Assembly: GCA_002792395.1 (NCBI GenBank)
Contig: PFOG01000021.1
Span: 1-5,787, forward strand
Direction: 5' to 3'
From: Candidatus Portnoybacteria bacterium CG_4_10_14_0_2_um_filter_44_20
GTDB lineage: Bacteria > Patescibacteriota > Minisyncoccia > Portnoybacterales > GCA-002795985
DNA length: 5,787 nt
Shown here: piece after piece, positions 1 to 4,477 of the stretch
Position numbering within the stretch: position 1 is the first letter of the stretch
Layout: the number at the start of each line of letters is the position of its first letter
The notes under the pieces: model-generated
The model's input: only the letters and a program-made list of their open reading frames with translations
Database searches by the model: none
What the model was told of the DNA's origin: nothing
Translations under genes and position numbers: made by a program

Positions 1-325
1 ATATCTGCTGAACCCTTAAATGTCCCGCCCACATCTCTATTCCGCCCAAACCCATCCCATAAAAGGCGATTATCGCGCCGCTAAAGACACCCGCGGCAGA
101 AAACAAAAACAAAATGGAGTCGCGCAAAAAAGTACTTCTATCTTGCAAGAATAATACTCCCACCTAAACAAACAACGACCAAAGCCCAAACCCGCCCAAA
201 AACAATAAGAAATAGTTCGGATCAGGGATGCCAATTCCGGCCCTTTGCAGGCACACAGCATGCAAAACATAAAACCCGACGCCAGCAACCAGCATTCCGA
301 ACAGACCCCAATTAATTCTTCTCAT
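1..325 (-). pseudogene. Multi-pass membrane protein gene interrupted by an in-frame TAG; runs off left edge
   Basis: I do not recognise the family. Reading leftward from ATG at 325, the frame gives 53 residues, a TAG at 164-166, then 54 more codons open to the window edge. The start has a purine-rich ribosome site (GGGGGAGGG, about 5 bases upstream) and a near-consensus promoter 60 bases further up, so it is probably a real gene start. The protein is strongly hydrophobic: one membrane segment at residues 6-23, a second beginning at about residue 38 that the stop cuts through (LWSLFV, stop, VGVLFL), and a third beyond the stop around SILFLFSAAGVF. A stop inside a membrane helix with the same frame and composition on both sides suggests a nonsense mutation, sequencing error or readthrough. 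Alternatively these are two small genes: a TTG at 148 lies 8 bases after a GGGAG. Function unknown; a vitamin transporter is possible only by position. Confidence 0.5.
164..325 (-). CDS. 53-residue membrane ORF upstream of the TAG (5' part of the interrupted gene, or a small gene in its own right)
   Basis: This is the uninterrupted part of the leftward gene. It starts MRRINWGLFG, with a basic N-terminus followed by a hydrophobic stretch (residues 6-23), a short polar loop with CLQRAGIGIPDPN (25-37), and a second hydrophobic run (38-53) reaching the stop codon. The loop PDPN and the positive N-terminus would suit a two-helix inner-membrane protein with both ends in the cytoplasm. The start is chosen from the GGGGGAGGG ribosome site and the promoter at 387-415. 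If the TAG is genuine and tolerated, this is the product; if it is a mutation or error, it is only the N-terminal half of a longer protein. Confidence 0.45.
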   Translation of the reverse strand: MRRINWGLFGMLVAGVGFYVLHAVCLQRAGIGIPDPNYFLLFLGGFGLWSLFV

Positions 326-386
326 AGAACCCTCCCCCTTGCGCGTCTTCTTTCTTATTGAATTATCAGAGAACTATTTGCCAGTA

Positions 387-415
387 ATTGTAGGGTAAAA
401 CTAGGATTATGTCAA
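387..415 (-). promoter_or_regulatory. Sigma-70-type promoter for the leftward membrane gene
   Basis: Read on the minus strand: TTGACA (415-410), a 17-base spacer, then TACAAT (392-387). That is six of six and five of six consensus bases with ideal spacing. Transcription would begin near 380, leaving a leader of about 55 bases before the ATG at 325. This is the best-looking promoter in the window. Confidence 0.75.
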
Positions 416-428
416 AAAAATTAAAATA

Positions 429-451
429 GGGCGGCCGTTTTTCGCCTGCCC
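429..451. other. GC-rich hairpin between the two divergent promoters
   Basis: GGGCGGCCG (429-437) can fold against CGCCTGCCC (443-451) around a TTTTT loop, with one G-T pair and one C-C mismatch in nine positions. On the minus strand the stem is followed by a T-rich stretch (TATTTTAATTTTTTT), giving a terminator-like profile. It lies directly before the -35 box of the operon. It could insulate the two promoters or be a leftover terminator; no function is shown. Confidence 0.4.
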
Positions 452-452
452 C

Positions 453-481
453 TTGACAAACTTTTTAGATTAGATTAGTAT
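453..481 (+). promoter_or_regulatory. Promoter of the NAD salvage operon
   Basis: TTGACA at 453-458, a 17-base spacer, and TAGTAT at 476-481 (four of six -10 bases, including the key A at position 2 and the final T). Transcription should begin near 488, giving a leader of about 80 bases before nrtR. An ATG at 480 lies inside the -10 box, which argues against it being the nrtR start. No comparable promoter was found before the downstream genes. Confidence 0.7.
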
Positions 482-496
482 GTGTATAGGATACAC
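482..496. promoter_or_regulatory. Candidate NrtR operator (inverted repeat over the transcription start)
   Basis: GTGTAT-AGG-ATACAC is a perfect 6-base inverted repeat with a 3-base centre, starting one base after the -10 box. The symmetry extends imperfectly outward: TTAGT at 475-479 on the left is matched by ACTAA at 495-499 on the right if two bases are skipped. A dimeric repressor bound here would block RNA polymerase. The gene directly downstream encodes an NrtR-type dimeric repressor, and such regulators commonly control their own operon, so autoregulation is the simplest reading. The assignment to NrtR is inferred. Confidence 0.5.
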
Positions 497-520
497 TAAC
501 ATTATTACGGGCGCCGCTAA

Positions 521-537
521 TGATCATTTTCTGATCA
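521..537. repeat. TGATCA-TTTTC-TGATCA repeat in the nrtR leader
   Basis: Two copies of the self-complementary TGATCA flank TTTTC, so the leader RNA can form a 6-pair stem with a 5-base loop, or the DNA can offer two identical palindromic sites. It lies within the 5' untranslated leader, about 33 bases before the nrtR start. It may be a second protein site or incidental structure. Confidence 0.3.
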
Positions 538-569
538 GCTCACTAGCGACGATTCCTGTCCAAAAAAAT

Positions 570-1235
570 ATGATGCCAAAATATAAATTCGCGGTTATCG
601 CGGTTGACGTAATCATTTTCACAATCAAAAACGAAGAACTCCAAGTCCTGCTGATAAAAATGAAAAAGAAACCCTATAAGGATTGTTGGGCCGCCCCGGG
701 CGGATTGATCGGACTGCGAGAAAACTGCGAACAAGCGGCCAAACGGCAATTATCGCAAAAAGCCGGAGTCGGAAATGTTTATCTTGAACAGCTCTATACC
801 TTTAGCGAAATCAACCGCGACCCATTCGGCCGGGTAGTCTCGGTTGCTTACTTTGCTCTATTGCCCCCTTCTGGCTTGAACCTCAAAACTACCGCAGAAT
901 ACGCCGACGTTGGATGGCATCCAGTCAATCAATTGCCAAAAATGGCCTACGACCATAAAAAAATAATTAATGCGGCCGCGAAACGCCTGAAAGCAAAGCT
1001 TGGCTATACTAATATCGTCTGCAATCTTCTCCCTGAATCTTTTACTCTAACGGATCTGCAAAGAACTTATGAAATTATCTTGGGCCGCAAACTGGACAAA
1101 AGAAATTTCCGCAAGAAAATCCTTTCCCTAAAACTAATTAGAAAATTAAAACAACAGCGAAAAGGTGTGGCAAACAGACCGGCAGAGTTATATAAATTTG
1201 CAAGAAGAAAACCTCAAATCGTAGAAATTCTGTAA
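570..1235 (+). CDS. nrtR: NrtR-family Nudix-related transcriptional regulator of NAD metabolism
   Basis: A 221-residue cytoplasmic repressor. The N-terminal Nudix-like domain (about 7-140) carries WAAPGG (40-45), YLEQLYTF (71-78), the RDPFGRVVSVAY stretch (83-94) and AYDHKKI (126-132). A C-terminal winged helix (about 146-212) contains LLPESFTLTDLQ, ILGRKLDKRNFRKKIL and NRPAELYKF, which are hallmark NrtR segments. The Nudix box (45-67) keeps G45, E51, R59 and G66, but the catalytic REUxEE core reads RQLSQK. This is expected of a family that binds ADP-ribose-type ligands rather than hydrolysing them. It heads the operon it probably represses. The start at ATG 570 is chosen because the upstream ATG at 480 lies inside the -10 box and adds residues unlike the family; ATG 573 is equally possible. 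No clear ribosome site precedes it. Confidence 0.92.
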   Translation: MMPKYKFAVIAVDVIIFTIKNEELQVLLIKMKKKPYKDCWAAPGGLIGLRENCEQAAKRQLSQKAGVGNVYLEQLYTFSEINRDPFGRVVSVAYFALLPPSGLNLKTTAEYADVGWHPVNQLPKMAYDHKKIINAAAKRLKAKLGYTNIVCNLLPESFTLTDLQRTYEIILGRKLDKRNFRKKILSLKLIRKLKQQRKGVANRPAELYKFARRKPQIVEIL

Positions 1236-1241
1236 CAACAA

Positions 1242-1334
1242 TTGTCATCCTGAACGCAGTGAAGGATCTCATCAAACTGACTTTCTATTCCGCATACCTA
1301 CCCACAAGACTCTTCGCCTCGCTCAGAGTGACAA
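1242..1334. repeat. Dispersed palindromic repeat of the GTCATCCTGA...TCAGAGTGAC type
   Basis: Arms 1242-1270 (TTGTCATCCTGAACG...) and 1306-1334 (...CTCAGAGTGACAA) are imperfect reverse complements, matching at 20 of 29 positions around a 35-base centre. The wording resembles a palindromic repeat (GTCATCCTGAGCGAAGCGAAGGATC and kin) that I have seen in intergenic regions of many unrelated bacterial genomes; this is recall, not a search. It fills nearly the whole nrtR-nadE gap and ends 11 bases before nadE. It carries no coding gene. It may be a small non-autonomous mobile unit, and as RNA it could form a long hairpin within the operon transcript. Confidence 0.75.
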
Positions 1335-1345
1335 TCTTGAATATC

Positions 1346-2299
1346 ATGATAAAAAACTTTAAAAAACTAGAAGAGTTATTAGTTAAATCCGCCAAAGAAA
1401 TGGGGCGAGGCTGCAGTAAGGTTTTCGTCGCTGTTTCCGGCGGAGTCGACTCATCGCTGGTAGCCGCAATCCTCTGCAAAGCTTTTGGGCCCAAAAACGT
1501 TGTCGGGCTTTACCGAAATATTAAAAGCAACGAAAAACACAAAAAGGACGTTGATTTGCTTCAAAAAAAATTGGGCTTTAGATTAATCTATCTCGGCTTA
1601 AATGACATCTACGACACCTTGCTAGAAAGAATTAAAACACAATTTGCGAAAAATGATTTGGCCTGGGCCGATGAAAACGGCGCGGATGCCGGCAGAATTG
1701 GGTTCACCAACGCTTATGCAAGCTTCAAATCTCGGTTAACCACACCTCTGGCCGGTTTTATTTCCAAGGCAATCGACAATGGCAACGGCAGAATTTTCGG
1801 CACCGGCAACGGCGAAGAAGACGGCCTGCTTCGCTATTTTGACAAATATGGCGATGGCGCCGTCGACAATAATATTTTAGGGGGGCTAACTAAGGCCGAG
1901 GTAAGACAAATGGCAATCCACGTTGGCGTTCCGAAACAAATTGTGACAAAAACACCCAGCGCCGACCTGGAAGGAACGGGTGACAAGCATAACGACGAAT
2001 CACAGCTAACCGACTGGGCAAAACGGATGGGTTACGATATAAAAATATCCTATGGCGCCGTCGACGGCTCGCAAGAAGGAAATATCGCCTGGGCATGGAA
2101 AGAAGATTTAAAAAGCGGCGTGATAATCGGACGAAATTCAGAACTGAACCGTCGACAGCTTGTTAAAAAATATAAAAACCGTGAAAAAGCAGAAACCATT
2201 TTGTTTTTGCGCGATATTGAAAAATCAACACGGCATAAGGTGGGGCCGATACCGTACGCTAAGAGAGAAACATTGGTTAAGAAAAAATTAGTAGATTGA
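1346..2299 (+). CDS. nadE: NAD synthetase, ammonia-dependent type
   Basis: A 317-residue cytoplasmic enzyme that amidates nicotinate adenine dinucleotide to NAD using ATP and ammonia, the last step of NAD formation. The ATP pyrophosphatase loop SGGVDSS is at 31-37. GTGNGEED at 152-159 is followed by RYFDKYGDG, then LTKAEVR, PSADL (204-208), DESQLTDW and a C-terminal RHKVGPIP (about 296-303), matching the NadE order. There is no N-terminal glutaminase (nitrilase-like) domain, so free ammonia or a partner must supply nitrogen. It is somewhat longer than the roughly 275-residue E. coli protein, with extra sequence around 235-275. An upstream in-frame ATG at 1259 is rejected because its 29 added residues are only translation of the palindromic repeat. 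No ribosome site is evident before ATG 1346. Confidence 0.93.
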   Translation: MIKNFKKLEELLVKSAKEMGRGCSKVFVAVSGGVDSSLVAAILCKAFGPKNVVGLYRNIKSNEKHKKDVDLLQKKLGFRLIYLGLNDIYDTLLERIKTQFAKNDLAWADENGADAGRIGFTNAYASFKSRLTTPLAGFISKAIDNGNGRIFGTGNGEEDGLLRYFDKYGDGAVDNNILGGLTKAEVRQMAIHVGVPKQIVTKTPSADLEGTGDKHNDESQLTDWAKRMGYDIKISYGAVDGSQEGNIAWAWKEDLKSGVIIGRNSELNRRQLVKKYKNREKAETILFLRDIEKSTRHKVGPIPYAKRETLVKKKLVD

Positions 2300-2304
2300 C
2301 ATAC

Positions 2305-2400
2305 AATGCGAAAACTGCAAAAACGTATGCGAAATATGCGAACGGCGATAGATAAATTTTTGTTCGTATTTTTCGCATTACCTTTCGCATAATTCGCATT
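2305..2400. repeat. 96-base palindrome made of eight ATGCGAA-like octamers
   Basis: Four octamers lie in the left arm at 2305, 2314, 2326 and 2335 (AATGCGAA, a degenerate ACTGCAAA, TATGCGAA, TATGCGAA). Four more lie in the right arm as reverse complements starting at 2363, 2372, 2384 and 2393. The start-to-start steps are 9, 12, 9 in both arms, so the unit is symmetric about 2352/2353. The 38-base arms match at 28 positions around a 20-base centre. It fills the whole nadE to nadD-like gap and ends at the base before ATG 2401. In RNA it would form a long hairpin within the operon. Possible identities are a dispersed miniature element, a processing or stability hairpin, or a multi-site protein target. 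Confidence 0.75.
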
Positions 2401-3033
2401 ATGTCTATGAAAATAGTCATTTTCGGCGGAAGCTTTAATCCGCCCGGTAAACACCATTGCCAAATCGCGAAGGAATTGTCTCGACAATTTAACTTAGTCA
2501 TAATAGTCCCCTGCGGTCCGCGTCCGGACAAACCATCGGCCAATATTATCGAGTTGAAACACCGGAAAGAAATGGTTGAATTGGCTTTCACCGACTTGGT
2601 AAAGCCGAAACAAACCAAGCGCGGAAAAACACGATTTGACTTCTTCGATCTGGATAACCGCGTCTACACGCCGACTTATTTCCTGCAGAAACGTTACGAA
2701 AAGAAATTTCCGCGCGCTGAAATTTGGCATCTTGTCGGAAGCGACATAATCATCGGCGGGCGCGGCAAAAAATCGGAAATTCACCGCGTCTGGCAACGTG
2801 GAAATAAAATATGGAAAAATTTAAACTTCCTGGTCGGCCTTCGGCCTAATTATGATATTTGCCCGGAAGATCTGCCGCCAAAAGCAAGGACGATCAAAAT
2901 TAAAAATGCTGACGGCTCGGGAACAGAAATACGCCGAAAAATAAAATCGGGCGAATCCCTCGAAAACTTGCTTATCCCCGAGGTAGCAGGCTATATAAAG
3001 AAAAATAAACTTTACGGATATTTGCAGGCATGA
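2401..3033 (+). CDS. nadD: Nicotinate-nucleotide adenylyltransferase (NadD-like), with altered HxGH motif
   Basis: A 210-residue nucleotidyltransferase-fold protein, the usual length for NadD, which joins nicotinate mononucleotide and ATP into deamido-NAD. Visible family marks are GGSFNPP (9-15), VPCGPRPDKP, HRKEMVELAF, TPTYFL, HLVGSD, GLRPNYD, SGTEIRRKI in place of the usual SST.IR, and a C-terminal IPEVAGYIKKNKLYGY. The HxGH active-site motif reads GKHH (16-19): the first histidine is replaced by glycine and only the last is in its normal place. Either this is a variant subfamily or activity is altered, but its place between nadE and pncA fits the NadD role. ATG 2401 is used; ATG 2407 (MKIVIFGG) is a good alternative. 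There is no ribosome site, and the preceding bases are the right arm of a palindrome. Confidence 0.83.
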   Translation: MSMKIVIFGGSFNPPGKHHCQIAKELSRQFNLVIIVPCGPRPDKPSANIIELKHRKEMVELAFTDLVKPKQTKRGKTRFDFFDLDNRVYTPTYFLQKRYEKKFPRAEIWHLVGSDIIIGGRGKKSEIHRVWQRGNKIWKNLNFLVGLRPNYDICPEDLPPKARTIKIKNADGSGTEIRRKIKSGESLENLLIPEVAGYIKKNKLYGYLQA

Positions 3034-3060
3034 TAGAAATAAAAACGAGCACTTTGACAA

Positions 3061-3067
3061 AAAGGAG
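3061..3067 (+). promoter_or_regulatory. Ribosome binding site that fixes the pncA start
   Basis: AAAGGAG ends 7 bases before ATG 3075, ideal spacing. It favours this start over the ATG at 3030 that overlaps the nadD-like stop codon as ATGA. Confidence 0.8.
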
Positions 3068-3074
3068 AAACGAC

Positions 3075-3680
3075 ATGGGTAATCCGATTAAAATTAACCA
3101 ACAAGACGCTTTTGTTCTGATTGACGGACAAAATGACTTTATTCGAAAAGACGGCGCGCTTTATGTCGCCGGCGTTAAGGGCGAACTCGCCAACGAAGAA
3201 ATGATCAGAAAAATCGTCGCGCTTTTCAGGCGGCCATTCGGGCATCGAACCGCATCTAAAGACAAGCATCCGAATAAGCGCCACATCGAATATGGAATCT
3301 ACGGCAAACACTGCGCGAAAGATACGCTGGGACAACAGGCCCACGACGACCTGCGATATATTTATTGCGCTATTGACGATGAACTGGAAAAAGGAATGCG
3401 CCTGGCCCTCATCAGTCATTCGGCCGCTTTCAGCCCAAAATTCGGGAAACACATCGCGGCGCTACGACAAAAAAAGATCAAAAGAATCTTTCTGGCTGGC
3501 TGGGCTTTTACTCACTGCGTCGGTGAATCAGCCATCGCTTACGCGATCCAAGGATTTGAAGTTTATGTGGTTCGCAATCTCTGTCGCAGCGTTCCCCCGC
3601 CCTATGGCAACCCGCAATTAATGAAAAGGAAGCTAAAAGATTACGGGGTCAAATTAATAAACAGCGACCAGATCAAGTGA
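3075..3680 (+). CDS. pncA: Nicotinamidase (isochorismatase-like cysteine hydrolase)
   Basis: A 201-residue cytoplasmic hydrolase converting nicotinamide to nicotinate and ammonia, the entry step of the salvage route. The candidate catalytic triad is D17 (in IDGQNDF, 16-22), K106 (in LEKG) and C148 (in FTHCV). The K-to-C distance of 42 is close to the 45 of E. coli PncA. Metal ligands are probably D63 and H65 (KDKHP) and H79 (GKHC), following the family's D-x-H...H pattern. Some surroundings are unusual: GWAFTHC stands where GLATDYC is common, and HSAAF where YSAF is common. Other isochorismatase-like amidases cannot be excluded by sequence alone, but the five NAD genes around it support PncA. 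It follows the nadD-like gene by 41 bases. The ammonia it releases could in principle feed NadE. Confidence 0.85.
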   Translation: MGNPIKINQQDAFVLIDGQNDFIRKDGALYVAGVKGELANEEMIRKIVALFRRPFGHRTASKDKHPNKRHIEYGIYGKHCAKDTLGQQAHDDLRYIYCAIDDELEKGMRLALISHSAAFSPKFGKHIAALRQKKIKRIFLAGWAFTHCVGESAIAYAIQGFEVYVVRNLCRSVPPPYGNPQLMKRKLKDYGVKLINSDQIK

Positions 3681-3685
3681 TAAAG

Positions 3686-3691
3686 AAGGAG
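3686..3691 (+). promoter_or_regulatory. Ribosome binding site that fixes the nadK start
   Basis: AAGGAG ends 6 bases before ATG 3698. This favours that start over the in-frame GTG at 3677, which overlaps the pncA stop codon and would place the site inside the coding region. Confidence 0.8.
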
Positions 3692-3697
3692 CCCGAA

Positions 3698-4465
3698 ATG
3701 AAAAAAGCATACTTAATCAAAGGACTTCCCGATTCGGAAATCGCCCCCGAGATAAGCGAATACATCGAGAAGAAATTTAAAATTGTTCGCGACCCGGCTA
3801 GCGCTAAATTTTTAATTGTTTTCGGCGGCGACGGAACAATGTTAAAAAACATCCGGCTCTATCGGGAATTGAATCTACCATTCTTCGGCCTGAACTACGG
3901 GCATGTCGGATTTTTATTGAACGCGCCGACGACCGCAACGCTCGACGACCTGCTCCATAACCGCTTAACCGTAATTTCCAGCCAAATGCTGCAAGCAGTC
4001 CTATATGATAAAAACGGCGAAAAAATTGGAACGGAATTTGCTTTCAATGATTTCTATTTCGAAAAATCAACTCTGGCCACTGCCAAAATCCGCGTTTCAG
4101 TGAACAGCAAAGTCCGCTTCGACCCGCTTATCTGCGATGGCGCAATTGTCGCGAGCGCTGCCGGCTCAACGGCTTATAATGCCGCAGCCGGAGGGATAAT
4201 TCTGCCAATCGGAGACAATAGCATGGTGCTCACCGGTATCTGCCCGGCGGTTTTTCATCGCTGGCGAAGCATCCAGCTTGATGCCGAATCAAAAATAATT
4301 CTTGAAGCGATGGACTTCAACAAAAGGCCTGTGCGTTTTTTAGTCGACAAAATGGAAATTGAAAATGTCGTGAAAGCGGAAATTGGGTATTCCGACAAAA
4401 CCGTCCGCCTCTTATTCGCCAACTCGCAAGACTTCCGCGAAAAACGCCTTGAATTTATTTTCTAA
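3698..4465 (+). CDS. nadK: NAD kinase
   Basis: A 255-residue cytoplasmic kinase that phosphorylates NAD at the adenosine 2' hydroxyl to give NADP, using ATP or polyphosphate. The signature VFGGDGTML is at 41-49 (GGDGT 43-47), followed by GLNYGHVGFL (64-73). FND (116-118) stands in for the usual NE pair. The second conserved block is CDGAIVASAAGSTAYNAAAGG (the DG...GSTAY...GG pattern, about 147-166). A further block, ILPIGDNSMVLTGICP, precedes HRWRSIQL. It is shorter than the roughly 290-residue E. coli enzyme because the N-terminal region is compact. The common TPTGSTAY reads SAAGSTAY here, a mild variant. It sits 17 bases after pncA and 12 before pncB, so the three are almost surely co-transcribed. 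Having it in a salvage operon ties NADP supply to vitamin uptake. Confidence 0.93.
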   Translation: MKKAYLIKGLPDSEIAPEISEYIEKKFKIVRDPASAKFLIVFGGDGTMLKNIRLYRELNLPFFGLNYGHVGFLLNAPTTATLDDLLHNRLTVISSQMLQAVLYDKNGEKIGTEFAFNDFYFEKSTLATAKIRVSVNSKVRFDPLICDGAIVASAAGSTAYNAAAGGIILPIGDNSMVLTGICPAVFHRWRSIQLDAESKIILEAMDFNKRPVRFLVDKMEIENVVKAEIGYSDKTVRLLFANSQDFREKRLEFIF

Positions 4466-4470
4466 AGGAG
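4464..4470 (+). promoter_or_regulatory. Ribosome binding site that fixes the pncB start, overlapping the nadK stop
   Basis: AAAGGAG begins inside the nadK TAA and ends 7 bases before ATG 4478. The in-frame GTG at 4475 would be only 4 bases away and is less likely. The overlap points to coupled translation of nadK and pncB. Confidence 0.75.
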
Positions 4471-4477
4471 ATATGTG

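Noticed and set aside
164..166. Alternative genetic code
   Set aside because: TGA ends three operon genes normally, so TGA recoding is excluded here; one TAG in one uncertain gene is not enough to propose TAG recoding.
70..288. 72-residue minus-strand ORF rich in cysteine and phenylalanine
   Set aside because: It overlaps the membrane gene in another frame, lacks a ribosome site and looks like a shifted-frame shadow.
480..569. N-terminal extension of nrtR from ATG 480
   Set aside because: The ATG lies within the -10 box and before the expected transcription start; the added 30 residues do not resemble the NrtR N-terminus.
488..569. NAD-sensing riboswitch in the operon leader
   Set aside because: The leader is short and I see only a 6-pair hairpin, with no motif I can match to a known NAD riboswitch.
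1259..1345. N-terminal extension of nadE from ATG 1259
   Set aside because: The 29 extra residues are translation of the palindromic repeat and not part of the NadE family.
2296..2301. TTGACA as an internal promoter before the nadD-like gene
   Set aside because: No acceptable -10 box lies 16-18 bases downstream.
2305..2400. CRISPR array from the repeated ATGCGAA units
   Set aside because: Units are 8 bases with 1-4 base gaps and mirror orientation, not long direct repeats with unique spacers.
2050..2487. Long minus-strand ORF (145 residues), and a similar one at 3012-3452
   Set aside because: They lie antisense to confidently identified genes, show no family features and have no start signals.
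3054..3059. TTGACA as an internal promoter before pncA
   Set aside because: The -10 position would fall within the pncA start region and has no good match.
3030..3074. ATGA overlap start for pncA at 3030
   Set aside because: The AAAGGAG at 3061-3067 would be inside the coding region, and it is ideally placed for ATG 3075.
3677..3697. GTG start of nadK at 3677 and GTG start of pncB at 4475
   Set aside because: Each has a nearby in-frame ATG (3698 and 4478) with better ribosome-site spacing.
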